A DNA stretch of 64,000 bases from Nocardioides aromaticivorans (GCF_013408525.1 NZ_JACBZM010000001.1:3286001-3350000); one strand, 5' to 3'; shown: positions 17,055-24,930, numbered from the stretch's first letter. Numbers and translations are program-made. The notes: generated by a model from the letters alone, not told the origin.

Positions 17055-17175
17055 CGCGAGGTGTGAGAGTTTCTCCGCCGAAGTGCGCCTGTTTCTCCGC
17101 CGAGGTGTGCGAGAAGTCGTCACACCTCGATGGAGAAAGTCACGCACTTCGCAGGAGAAAACCTCACACTTCGCG
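17055..17175. repeat. 121-bp imperfect palindrome built from six related half-units
   Basis: Symmetric about position 17115. The centre is CGAGGTGTG (17101-17109) / CACACCTCG (17121-17129). The next pair is CGAAGTGCG-n4-TTTCTCC (17079-17098) / GGAGAAA-n4-CGCACTTCG (17132-17151). The outer pair is CGAGGTGTGAG..TTTCTCC (from 17057) / GGAGAAA..CTCACACTTCG (to 17173). Each arm holds three ~22-bp variants of one unit. A further CGAGGTGTG at 17183 lies inside a separate GTGTCCCG/CGGGACAC hairpin (17175-17218). It sits between hemY and the membrane-protein gene. Confidence 0.88.
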
Positions 17176-17239
17176 TGTCCCGCGAGGTGTGCCCCGTTGT
17201 CCCTGTCGGGCGGGACACGGGGCCCGGCACCTTCGGGTC

Positions 17240-17971
17240 ATGACAACGCAGACCCACCTCCCCCCGACCGCCCTCGACCAGACGGGACAGACCGGCCAGA
17301 CCGGGTCCCCGGAGGGCACCACCACCTACCCGCCGACCCGGTGGGCGCTCGCCGGCCTCCTGGCCGGCGTCGCCGGGATCGGCACCATGGTCACGTCGTC
17401 GATGGTGAACGCCGTCTACGACCCCGACCTCCAGGGCAACGCGGAGAAGATCTCCGAGCGCCTCAGCGACCTCGTGCCGCAGATGCTGGCCTTCCACACG
17501 TTCACGATGGTCAGCGCGGTGCTGATGATCGTGTTCGCGGCCGGCCTCTACCGGCGGCTGAAGGCGACGGCCGCCCGCGACAGCGTGCTGCCGCTGGTGG
17601 CCTTCAGCGGCGTGCTGGTCACGTCGGTCATGCTGATCGTCGGGTCCGGCCTCGACACCGAGTTCATCTTCGCGGCCGGCGACACGGACACCGTCGTCCC
17701 GGAGAGCGCGACCTTCTACAACCACTGGATCGGCACCGTGCCGTGGTGCTGGGGCCTGCTCGGGCTCTCCGGCATCTGCCTGTTCGGGCTCGCCCGCGCC
17801 GGTGGCCTGCCGAAGTGGCTCGGCCTCGTCGGGCTCATCGGCGGCGGCCTGACCCTCCTGCTCGGCATCTCGCCGCTGCAGTACATGGCCGGCATGACCG
17901 GTCCGATCGGTCTCGTCGTGATCGCCCTCGGCTTCCTCGCCGGTGACAAGGCCTTCCGCGGCCGCGCGTGA
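17240..17971 (+). CDS. uncharacterised integral membrane protein
   Basis: A 243-residue membrane protein with about six hydrophobic spans after a Thr/Gly-rich cytoplasmic N-terminus (LDQTGQTGQTGS). The spans include LAGLLAGVAGIGTMV, FTMVSAVLMIVFAAGLY, LPLVAFSGVLVTSVMLIVG and the final GPIGLVVIALGFLAG. I recognise no family with confidence (DUF4386-like in general form). The ATG at 17240 avoids translating the palindrome region, through which the frame stays open. The GTGA overlap with the next gene links it to the sensor kinase, so it may be the sensed or accessory component of that system. Confidence 0.75.
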   Translation: MTTQTHLPPTALDQTGQTGQTGSPEGTTTYPPTRWALAGLLAGVAGIGTMVTSSMVNAVYDPDLQGNAEKISERLSDLVPQMLAFHTFTMVSAVLMIVFAAGLYRRLKATAARDSVLPLVAFSGVLVTSVMLIVGSGLDTEFIFAAGDTDTVVPESATFYNHWIGTVPWCWGLLGLSGICLFGLARAGGLPKWLGLVGLIGGGLTLLLGISPLQYMAGMTGPIGLVVIALGFLAGDKAFRGRA

Positions 17972-20097
17972 ACGACCACACCACCCCGGCCGGTCCGGTC
18001 CCCATTCCGCCACGGAGGGGACCGGGCCGGCTGCACAATGTGCCGGTGCAGAGCGACCCCCGGCCCCGCGGTGCCCAGCTCGCCGCCGTGCTGGCGGTTC
18101 CCGTGCTCTGCGTGGCGCTCCTCCCTGCGGGAGCCTGGCTCGACATGACGGCTCCGGGTACCGGTCCCGGCGCCGAGATCTCCGAGGGCGCCGGCTGGCC
18201 CTGGATCGTGAACGGCGCCGTGCTCGGGATCCTCGCGGGCATCGTGCTGCTGCGCGACCGGGGGCAGCGGTTCGGCTGGGTGCTCGCCGCGTCCGGCCTC
18301 TTCTGGTCCCTCGACGGATTCGCCCAGAGCTATGTCCACGCCGGTCTCACCGAGCACGACCCGTGGCCCGCGATGACCTTCGCGCTGTGGTTCCTCAACC
18401 GCTTCGGCGCCTACCTCACCTCGGTCACGGCAGCCCTGCTCCTCGTGTTCCCGACCGGTCGCTTCCTCCCCGGGCGCTGGACCCCGGCGTCGTGGGTGGC
18501 GGTCGGCGGCCTCTTCCTGAGCGGCTTCGCGGTGATCGTGGCGCCGGCCGAGGGCGACCAGTGGCTCGACCAGGTCCCCGCGGGCGTCGACCAGGACCCG
18601 ACCTCGATCAGCGCCTTCGCCGGCCACGGCCAGCAGCTGGTCTCGGCGGGGGTCGCCATCGGCGTCGTCGCCTTCTTCTTCTCCCTGCTGACCGTGGTCG
18701 TCCGCTACCGCCGGTCGGAGGGCCTCGAACGCGACCGCATGCGCTGGCTGCTGTGGTCGGTCTTCGTGATCGTGGCCGTCGTGCTCGTCAGCCTGGTGTT
18801 CCCGCTCCCCGGTGACGGGTACGCCGGTGCGTTCAGCGCCACCGTGCTGCCGCCGGCCGCGATGACCATCGCGATCGTCCGGCCGACCCTCGTCTCGATC
18901 CAGGACCTCCTCGCCCGCACGGCCGTCCTCGCCGCGCTGCTCGCCGTACTGGTGGTCGCGGACGCCGCCGTGCTGGGTCTGCTGACGCTCCTGCTCGACG
19001 ACGAGCTGAGCCAGGCCCAGGTCGTCGGCGTGGTGCTCGCCGTGGCCGTGTTGCTCTACGGCCCCGCGCGCCAACGCCTCTCCGCGCTGGTACGACGCCT
19101 CATGCTCGGCGAGCGCACCAACCGGTACGACGTCGTGGCCGGCCTCGCCTCGACCCTGGAGACCACCGACGACAGCACCGAGCAGCTGGCCGCCGTCGCG
19201 CAGGCGGTCGCGAGCGCGTTCGCGATCCCGTACGTCAGCGTGGAGGTCGAGCGCACCCACGGCGAGCGCCTGGTGACGACCGTCGGCGAACGGCCCGACC
19301 AGGTCCGCACCCTGCCGATCACCTACCGCGACGCCACGATCGGCAGCCTCGTCCTGCCCGCGCGCGGCCTGCGCAGCCGGCTCAGCCAGCGCGACCAGCA
19401 GCTGCTCGGCGACCTCGTCCGCCAGGCCGCGACGGCTGCCCGGTCCAGCCAGCTCGCCGACGAGGTGCAGCGCAGTCGGGAGCGCCTCGTCACCGCCCGC
19501 GAGGAGGAGCGACGCCGGATCCGCCGCGACCTGCACGACGGCTTCGGTCCGGCGCTGAGCGGCATCGTCTTCCAGCTCGAGGCCGCCCGGATGACCGTCG
19601 ACAGGGACCCGCAGCGCGCGCGGGAGCAGCTGGAGGCGGTCAGCGCGCACGTGCAGGACGTCGTGGCCGACGTACGACGCCTGGTGCACGACCTGCGCCC
19701 GCCCGCCCTCGACGACCGGGGGCTCGTCGGGGCGCTGCGCCAGCAGGCCGAGACCCTGGCGCTGCCGCTCGCCGTCACCACCGGGGGCGACCTGGCGGGC
19801 CGGCTCCCGGCGGCCGTCGAGGTGGCGGCGTACCGGATCGTGGGGGAGGCGCTCACCAATGTCGCCCGGCACGCGGAGGCGACCGACGTCCGGCTGAGCA
19901 TCGACGTCGCCGACGACGACCTGCTCGTCGAGGTGGCCGACGACGGTGTCGGCATCGCCCCCGGGCGCACCGCCGGCGTGGGCCTCTCCAGCCTGCGCGA
20001 GCGGGCCGCCGAGCTCGGCGGCACCACCACGATCACCAGCCCACCGGGCGGCGGCACCGTCGTCTCGGCCCGACTTCCGCTGAGGACCCCCGCATGA
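17968..20097 (+). CDS. NarL-family sensor histidine kinase with multispan sensor region
   Basis: A 709-residue kinase. The N-terminal ~330 residues are a membrane region of roughly eight to nine spans; a GAF-like stretch follows (~390-490), then the HisKA_3 dimerisation box EEERRRIRRDLHDGFGPAL with the phosphorylated His in DLHDG, and an HATPase_c domain with EALTNVARHAEA (N box) and DDGVGI (G1). It overlaps both neighbours (GTGA with the membrane protein, ATGA with the regulator). The start at 17968 is by coupling; GTGs near 18040-18046 are alternatives and would drop a Pro-rich leader. The stimulus is unknown. Confidence 0.87.
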   Translation: MNDHTTPAGPVPIPPRRGPGRLHNVPVQSDPRPRGAQLAAVLAVPVLCVALLPAGAWLDMTAPGTGPGAEISEGAGWPWIVNGAVLGILAGIVLLRDRGQRFGWVLAASGLFWSLDGFAQSYVHAGLTEHDPWPAMTFALWFLNRFGAYLTSVTAALLLVFPTGRFLPGRWTPASWVAVGGLFLSGFAVIVAPAEGDQWLDQVPAGVDQDPTSISAFAGHGQQLVSAGVAIGVVAFFFSLLTVVVRYRRSEGLERDRMRWLLWSVFVIVAVVLVSLVFPLPGDGYAGAFSATVLPPAAMTIAIVRPTLVSIQDLLARTAVLAALLAVLVVADAAVLGLLTLLLDDELSQAQVVGVVLAVAVLLYGPARQRLSALVRRLMLGERTNRYDVVAGLASTLETTDDSTEQLAAVAQAVASAFAIPYVSVEVERTHGERLVTTVGERPDQVRTLPITYRDATIGSLVLPARGLRSRLSQRDQQLLGDLVRQAATAARSSQLADEVQRSRERLVTAREEERRRIRRDLHDGFGPALSGIVFQLEAARMTVDRDPQRAREQLEAVSAHVQDVVADVRRLVHDLRPPALDDRGLVGALRQQAETLALPLAVTTGGDLAGRLPAAVEVAAYRIVGEALTNVARHAEATDVRLSIDVADDDLLVEVADDGVGIAPGRTAGVGLSSLRERAAELGGTTTITSPPGGGTVVSARLPLRTPA

Positions 20098-20759
20098 CTC
20101 CCGCCATCCGCGTCGTCGTCGTCGACGACCACCAGATCGTCCGCGACGGCCTCGTCGCCCTGCTCGGCGCCCTCGACGGCATCGAGGTCGTCGGCACGGC
20201 CGCCGACGGACGTGAGGCGGTCCACGTCGTCGACGAGACCGCGCCCGACCTGGTGGTCATGGACATCCAGATGCCGCAGCTCGACGGCATCGAGGCGACC
20301 CGCTTCCTCACCGGCCGCAACCCGGCGCTGCGGGTGGTCATGCTGACGATGAACGAGGACGACGACACGATCCTCGCCGCGATCCGGGCGGGCGCCTGCG
20401 GCTACCTCCTCAAGGGCGCGGGCGCGGAGGAGGTGCAGGCCGCGATCCGCTCGGCGGCCGCGGGCGGGATGGTGTTCGGCGCGAGCCTCGCCGCGCGGGT
20501 GGCGGCCTTCTTCGCCGGCGCGGTCGCCACGCCGTCGACCGACCGGGAGGAGGAGGCGTTCCCGGACCTGACCGACCGCGAGCGCGACATCCTGCACCGG
20601 ATCGCCGCCGGCCGGACCAACGACGAGATCGCGGGCGAGCTCTACGTCTCCAACAAGACCGTCCGCAACGCCGTCTCGGCCATCTACGCCAAGCTCCACG
20701 CCACCGGTCGCGCGGACGCGATCGTCAAGGCACGGGAGGCGGGGTACGGACTCGCCTGA
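20094..20759 (+). CDS. NarL/LuxR-type response regulator
   Basis: A 221-residue regulator partnered with the preceding kinase (ATGA overlap). The receiver domain (~5-120) has DD at VVVVDDHQIVRDG, the phospho-acceptor Asp in DLVVMDIQMPQLDG, and the conserved Lys in YLLKGAG. A LuxR-type HTH near 160-215 reads LTDRERDILHRIAAGRTNDE. Target genes are not indicated by the sequence; the adjacent membrane protein and hemQ are candidates by proximity only. Confidence 0.92.
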   Translation: MTPAIRVVVVDDHQIVRDGLVALLGALDGIEVVGTAADGREAVHVVDETAPDLVVMDIQMPQLDGIEATRFLTGRNPALRVVMLTMNEDDDTILAAIRAGACGYLLKGAGAEEVQAAIRSAAAGGMVFGASLAARVAAFFAGAVATPSTDREEEAFPDLTDRERDILHRIAAGRTNDEIAGELYVSNKTVRNAVSAIYAKLHATGRADAIVKAREAGYGLA

Positions 20760-20779
20760 CCGCTCGGCACAATGGAGTC

Positions 20780-21505
20780 ATGTCGGACCCCCAGGCGCAC
20801 ATCAAGACCAACGCGGCGAAGATCAACGAGCTCAACGACACGATCCGCTTCACCATGTGGTCGGTCTTCAAGCTGGAGCAGCCGCTGGGCGCCGACGAGG
20901 TCGTCCGCAAGGCCGAGCTGGCCGAGCTCGAGGCGCTCGCCGCCGAGCTGGCCGCCGAGGACGTCGTCATCCGCGGTGTGTACGACGTCGCCGGGCTCCG
21001 CGCCGACGCCGACCTGATGCTCTGGTGGCACGCCGAGAGCAGCGACCAGCTGCAGGACGCCTACCACCGCCTCCGTCGTACCGCCTTCGGCAGTCGGCTC
21101 GCGCCCGTCTGGTCGCAGATGGCGTTGCACCGGCCCGCGGAGTTCAACCGCAGCCACCTCCCGGCGTTCCTGGCCGACGAGCGGGCGCACGCCTATGTCG
21201 CGGTCTACCCCTTCATCCGCTCCTACGAGTGGTACCTCCTCGACGACGCCGAGCGCCGCCGCCTGCTCGCCGAGCACGGCCAGATGGCCCGCGACTACCC
21301 CGACGTCCGTGCCAACACGGTGCCGAGCTTCGCGCTCGGCGACTACGAGTGGATGCTGGCGTTCGAGGCCGACGACCTGACCCGGATCGTCGACCTGATG
21401 CGCCACCTGCGGGGCTCGGAGACCCGGCGCCACGTGCGCGAGGAGGTGCCCTTCTACACCGGGCGGCGGGTGTCCTTCGCGGACCTGGTGACGCGCCTGC
21501 CGTGA
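20780..21505 (+). CDS. hemQ: coproheme decarboxylase (HemQ/ChdC, chlorite dismutase family)
   Basis: A 241-residue protein of the chlorite-dismutase fold that decarboxylates coproheme to haem b, the last step of the coproporphyrin-dependent route. Key features are the YPFIRSYEWY motif with the catalytic Tyr (Y143), the proximal haem His in LLAEHGQMARDY (H166), and the FALGDYEWMLAFE strand. It has an actinobacterial-type length. The promoter looks leaderless: CACAAT (20768-20773) ends 6 nt before the ATG. HemE, HemY and HemQ are all encoded within 18 kb. Confidence 0.94.
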   Translation: MSDPQAHIKTNAAKINELNDTIRFTMWSVFKLEQPLGADEVVRKAELAELEALAAELAAEDVVIRGVYDVAGLRADADLMLWWHAESSDQLQDAYHRLRRTAFGSRLAPVWSQMALHRPAEFNRSHLPAFLADERAHAYVAVYPFIRSYEWYLLDDAERRRLLAEHGQMARDYPDVRANTVPSFALGDYEWMLAFEADDLTRIVDLMRHLRGSETRRHVREEVPFYTGRRVSFADLVTRLP

Positions 21506-21530
21506 TCCTCCCGCCACGCCGCGGGATCGA

Positions 21531-21562
21531 AGTTTGCAAACTCTATTGAGTTAATGCACTAT
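21531..21562 (+). promoter_or_regulatory. promoter with overlapping palindrome for Cys-leader/cdo operon
   Basis: TTGCAA (21534-21539), a 17-bp spacer and CACTAT (21557-21562), then 6 nt to the leader-peptide ATG, giving a leaderless transcript. The -35 box lies inside the perfect 12-bp palindrome AGTTTGCAAACT (21531-21542), a likely repressor or activator site. The patch is strikingly AT-rich for this genome. Confidence 0.65.
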
Positions 21563-21568
21563 GGAGCC

Positions 21569-21637
21569 ATGACCGGTTCCTCCCTCGCCTCGCGCGCCAC
21601 CTGGCGCTCGGGCGGGCTGTGTTGTCCGTGCTGTTGA
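21569..21637 (+). CDS. cysteine-rich leader peptide, probable attenuator
   Basis: A 22-codon ORF: it begins MTGSSLASR, has one Trp in the middle and ends GLCCPCC just before the stop. Four of the last five codons are Cys. The ATG lies 6 nt after a -10-like box, so it would be translated as a leaderless ORF, and the peptide ends 51 bp before the cysteine dioxygenase ATG. Poly-cysteine leaderless ORFs acting as cysteine-responsive attenuators are known in mycobacteria ahead of sulfur-metabolism operons. Here it precedes cysteine dioxygenase and a rhodanese, so it probably couples operon expression to charged tRNA-Cys. It is a prediction from sequence only. Confidence 0.72.
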   Translation: MTGSSLASRATWRSGGLCCPCC

Positions 21638-21688
21638 TCCACCTCGACTGATCCAGCACCGACCCACCAGCCCCCGAAGGAACCTCCG

Positions 21689-22138
21689 ATGACCCAGCTC
21701 GCTGTCCTGCCCCTCCTCGAGGTCGTGCGTGAGCACGCCGCCGACCCCGACCTCCTCCACCTGCTCGACCACGACCCGGACGAGCGGACCTGGATCCGCC
21801 TGCTCGCCACCGAGGACTACGAGCTCTGGCTGATCTCGTGGCCGCCCGGTGCCGCCACTGACTGGCACGACCACGGCTCCTCCTCGGGTGCCTTCACCGT
21901 CCTCGACGGCCAGTTGACCGAGCACACCTTCGACGGCGGCCTCCAGCTGATCGACCTCGGCGTCGGCGACGGCAAGGCGTTCGGGGCCGGCTACGCGCAC
22001 GACGTCCGCAATGCCACCGACCGGCCGGCGCTCTCCCTGCACGCGTACTCGCCGCGGCTCACCACGATGACCCGGTTCCGCTTCCGCGGCGACCGGCTCG
22101 AGGTGCTCGGCGTCGAGCGGGCAGGGGAGGAGTGGTGA
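21689..22138 (+). CDS. cdo: cysteine dioxygenase
   Basis: A 149-residue cupin of the cysteine dioxygenase family, oxidising L-cysteine to cysteine sulfinate with O2 and non-haem iron. The iron ligands are visible: WHDHGSSSG (H60, H62) and AHDVRN (H104). Length matches short bacterial CDOs. AAGGA lies 9 nt before the ATG. The stop overlaps the start of the rhodanese gene. Regulation is probably through the upstream Cys-rich leader peptide and the AGTTTGCAAACT site. Confidence 0.9.
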   Translation: MTQLAVLPLLEVVREHAADPDLLHLLDHDPDERTWIRLLATEDYELWLISWPPGAATDWHDHGSSSGAFTVLDGQLTEHTFDGGLQLIDLGVGDGKAFGAGYAHDVRNATDRPALSLHAYSPRLTTMTRFRFRGDRLEVLGVERAGEEW

Positions 22139-22599
22139 CCGCGCTGTTCGCTACCGTCGTCGACATGGTGCGCAAGGAGGGCCTCCGGCCCGCCCCGCGG
22201 TACGACGGCGTGGACGCCCTGCTCGCCGACGCCCGCTCGCGCCTCGACCGGATCAGCCCGCGGGCCGCGTTCCAGGAGCTGATCACCCACGAGGACGTGC
22301 TCCTCGTCGACATCCGCCCTGCCGCCCAGCGTGCCGCCGAGGGCGAGGTCGCGCAGACACTGGAGCCGCTCGTGATCGAGCGCAACGTGCTCGAGTGGCG
22401 CTTCGACCCGCGCAGCGACGCGCGGATCCCCGAGGCGTCGTACGACCTCCGGGTGATCGTGCTGTGCCAGGAGGGCTACACCTCCTCGCTGGCGGCGGAT
22501 GCGCTGCAGTCGCTGGGCATCCACCGGGCCACCGATGTCGTCGGTGGCTTCGCGGCCTGGCGGGCCGCCGGCCTGCCGGTGGCCGGCGTCGTCGCCTGA
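22135..22599 (+). CDS. rhodanese-like sulfurtransferase
   Basis: A 154-residue single-domain rhodanese with the active-site loop CQEGYTS (Cys111), preceded by VLLVDIRPAAQRAAEG. GTG at 22135 overlaps the cdo stop (GTGA), with GGGGAGG just upstream; an adjacent in-frame GTG at 22132 is equally possible. As a partner of cysteine dioxygenase it may handle persulfide or sulfane sulfur arising from cysteine breakdown. Its stop TGA and the stop of the opposing lipoprotein together form TGATCA, with no spacer between the genes. Confidence 0.87.
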   Translation: MTALFATVVDMVRKEGLRPAPRYDGVDALLADARSRLDRISPRAAFQELITHEDVLLVDIRPAAQRAAEGEVAQTLEPLVIERNVLEWRFDPRSDARIPEASYDLRVIVLCQEGYTSSLAADALQSLGIHRATDVVGGFAAWRAAGLPVAGVVA

Positions 22600-23112
22600 T
22601 CAGGGCGTCTTGCCCTCCTGGACGTCGCAGTCGCACAGGCCCGCGATGTCCTCGGCGAGGTCGGGCAGGCTCACGATGCTGACCAGGGCGACGGCCGCAC
22701 CGTCCTGGACGACGTCGTACGAGAAGGCGAAGTTCGCCTCGACGAAGGCTGTCGTGGTGGCCTCGTCGGCGAACTCGGCGTAGAGGACCTCGGCCGGGGT
22801 GGAGGCGCTGACATCCGCCTCGGCCGCCCAGCAGCCGAGCTCGTGCGCCTCCGTGGCCTCGCCGAAGAGAGGGGCGAGGGTCGGGTTGACGTCGGTCCAC
22901 TTGTGGGCGGCGCAGTCGGCGTCCGCCGGAACCTCGCTCGCCACGAGGTCCTCGACGGCCTCGAAGCTGAGGTGGGCATTCTGTTGGGTGCGGTCGTCGG
23001 CTCCGGTGTCGCCGTCGTCGTCGGACCCGCCGCAGGCGGTGAGGCCGAGCAGGAGTGCCGGAAGCACGGACAGGGCGATGGCGCCGGACCGGCGCAGGGG
23101 GAGTGCGGGCAT
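22600..23112 (-). CDS. putative lipoprotein of unknown function
   Basis: A 170-residue secreted lipoprotein: signal peptide LPLRRSGAIALSVLPALLLG followed by a lipobox ending LTAC, then an acidic GGSDDDGD linker. The body has four further Cys (DCAAHKW, LGCWAAE, LCDCD), possibly two disulfides. The start is the ATG at 23112, since the signal peptide begins there; the open frame upstream would place it mid-protein. I do not recognise the domain. It converges directly on the rhodanese gene. Confidence 0.72.
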   Translation of the reverse strand: MPALPLRRSGAIALSVLPALLLGLTACGGSDDDGDTGADDRTQQNAHLSFEAVEDLVASEVPADADCAAHKWTDVNPTLAPLFGEATEAHELGCWAAEADVSASTPAEVLYAEFADEATTTAFVEANFAFSYDVVQDGAAVALVSIVSLPDLAEDIAGLCDCDVQEGKTP

Positions 23113-23240
23113 GGGGGGCTGCCTTTCCGAGAGTGCGAGGTGAGGCGACCCTAGGGCGGCCGTCGCCGGGTGTCCGGTGGTTGGGGAATCCTTTGCCCGA
23201 CGGGGCTTTCGGCGCTGGTCCGGCTGGGTAGCGTTGGGGT

Positions 23241-23642
23241 ATGGCATACGAGGTCGAGAAGACGGACGAGGAGTGGCGCGCGGCGCTGACTCCCGAGGAG
23301 TACCAGGTGCTCCGCAAGGCGGGCACCGAGCGTGCCTTCACGGGTGAGTACACCGACACCGAGACCACGGGCGTCTACCGGTGCAAGGCCTGCCAGGCCA
23401 AGCTGTTCGAGTCCGACACGAAGTTCCACTCGGGGTGCGGCTGGCCCAGCTTCTACCAGCCGATCAGCGACACCATCGAATACATCGAGGACAACTCGCA
23501 CGGCATGAAGCGGGTCGAGGTCCGCTGCGCCAACTGCGGCTCGCACCTGGGCCACGTGTTCCCCGACGGCTACGGCACGCCGACCGGCGACCGCTACTGC
23601 ATCAACTCGATCTCGCTGACCCTGGAGCCTGCTGACGGCTGA
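23241..23642 (+). CDS. msrB: peptide-methionine (R)-S-oxide reductase
   Basis: A 133-residue MsrB that reduces methionine-R-sulfoxide in proteins. It has the two zinc-binding pairs CKAC (C48, C51) and CANC (C96, C99), the GCGWPSF loop and the catalytic Cys in RYCINS (C120). The promoter is leaderless in form: TAGCGT (23229-23234) ends 6 nt before the ATG. In M. tuberculosis, as I recall, msrB (Rv2674) also lies next to hemQ/hemY/hemE, so this belongs to the same ancestral block. Confidence 0.94.
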   Translation: MAYEVEKTDEEWRAALTPEEYQVLRKAGTERAFTGEYTDTETTGVYRCKACQAKLFESDTKFHSGCGWPSFYQPISDTIEYIEDNSHGMKRVEVRCANCGSHLGHVFPDGYGTPTGDRYCINSISLTLEPADG

Positions 23643-23660
23643 CGCCGGACCGACGCCGGC

Positions 23661-23700
23661 TTGACGGACGCCGGACTTGCACATGAGAATCATTCTCATG
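23661..23700 (+). promoter_or_regulatory. Zur-box promoter of aztD
   Basis: TTGACG (23661-23666) is followed at 18 bp by GAGAAT (23685-23690). Overlapping the -10 and the start codon is an odd-centred perfect palindrome: CATGAGAAT and ATTCTCATG around a central C (23682-23700), matching the Zur/Fur-type core TGANAATNATTNTCA. Bound repressor would block the -10 box directly. The downstream gene function makes Zur the likelier regulator. Confidence 0.8.
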
Positions 23701-24930
23701 TTGATCAAGTCCGGTGTCCTCGTCGTCCTCTCCTCCCTGACCTCGGGCGCTCTCGTCGCCTGCGGCACGGAGGGGTCGCCGTCCTCCTCGTCCTCCTCGT
23801 CCCCGTCGTCCACGCCTGCGGCCGCCACCGAGGTGGAGGCGCCCAGCCCCCGCCTCGCGATGACGTACGACGGAGGCGTGCTCGTCCTCGACGCGGGGTC
23901 CGGCGAGGTGCTGCTCGACGAGGAGGTCGACGGGTTCCTGCGGCTCAACCCCGCGGGGGACGGCCGGCACCTGCTCGTGTCGGGGGCCGGCGGGTTCACC
24001 GCCCTCGACACCGGCGCGTGGACCGACGAGCACGGCGACCACGGGCACTCCTGGGCCACCGAGCCGCGGCTGACCGGCTTCACCATCGACGCCCAGGAGC
24101 CCGGCCACGTCGTCCCGCACCACGGGCGGACGACCGTCTTCGACGACGGGACCGGCGCCATCACGGCGTTCGACCCGGCCGACCTGGCCGAGGGTGAACC
24201 GGAGCTCGACACCTGGCAGGCGGACGAGGCACACCACGGCGTCGCCGTGCAGGACGGCCACGGCAACCTGATCCTGACCGTCGGCGACGAGGAGTCCCGC
24301 AGCGGCATCAGGCTGATCACCGCCGCCGGCAACGAGCTGGCCTCCTCCGACGAGTGCCCCGGGGTGCACGGCGAGGCCTTCGCCGGCGACGTCGCGCTCT
24401 TCGGGTGCGAGGACGGGGTACTGGTCGTCGACGGCCGCGAGATCACGAAGGTCGACGCGCCCGACGCCTACGGCCGGATCGGCAACCAGGCCGGCCACGA
24501 CACCTCGCGCTACGTGCTCGGCGACTACAAGGTCGACGCCGACGCCGAGCTCGAGCGGCCGACGCGGGTCTCGATCATCGACACCCGGACCGCGTCGCTG
24601 CGGCTCGTCGACCTGCCGGCGAGCTACAGCTTCCGCTCCCTCGGCCGTACGCCGGACGGCGACGCGCTGGTACTCGGCACCGACGGCCGGCTGCACGTCA
24701 TCGACGTGGCGACGGCGAAGGTGACGGCGTCGGTCCCGGTCACCGCGAAGTGGCGCGAGCCGCTCGACTGGCACCAGCCCCGGCCGCTCCTGGAGGTCGT
24801 CGGCGACACGGCCTATGTCACCGAGCCGGCGACGAAGCAGGTCCACGTCGTCGACCTCGGGACCCTCGAGGTCGTCGACAGCCTGGAGGTGCCCCAGGTG
24901 CCGAGCGAGCTGCGCGGCGTCACCGGTTGA
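23698..24930 (+). CDS. aztD: zinc metallochaperone AztD-like lipoprotein
   Basis: A ~410-residue exported beta-propeller-like protein resembling AztD, the periplasmic zinc chaperone that hands Zn2+ to the AztABC importer. It has a signal peptide with lipobox ALVAC, a Ser-rich linker, His-rich stretches (DEHGDHGHSW, VVPHHGR, DEAHHG) suited to zinc binding, and repeated blades such as SIIDTRTASLRLVDLP and HVVDLGTLEVVD. The start is taken as the ATG at 23698, 7 nt after the -10 box; a TTG at 23677 and an ATG at 23683 lie upstream in frame but inside the promoter. No aztABC genes are in the window. Confidence 0.82.
   Translation: MLIKSGVLVVLSSLTSGALVACGTEGSPSSSSSSSPSSTPAAATEVEAPSPRLAMTYDGGVLVLDAGSGEVLLDEEVDGFLRLNPAGDGRHLLVSGAGGFTALDTGAWTDEHGDHGHSWATEPRLTGFTIDAQEPGHVVPHHGRTTVFDDGTGAITAFDPADLAEGEPELDTWQADEAHHGVAVQDGHGNLILTVGDEESRSGIRLITAAGNELASSDECPGVHGEAFAGDVALFGCEDGVLVVDGREITKVDAPDAYGRIGNQAGHDTSRYVLGDYKVDADAELERPTRVSIIDTRTASLRLVDLPASYSFRSLGRTPDGDALVLGTDGRLHVIDVATAKVTASVPVTAKWREPLDWHQPRPLLEVVGDTAYVTEPATKQVHVVDLGTLEVVDSLEVPQVPSELRGVTG

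Noticed and set aside
17063..17239. N-terminal extension of the membrane protein through the palindrome
   Set aside because: The frame is open but would encode the repeat arms; the ATG at 17240 gives a sensible soluble N-terminus followed by the first span.
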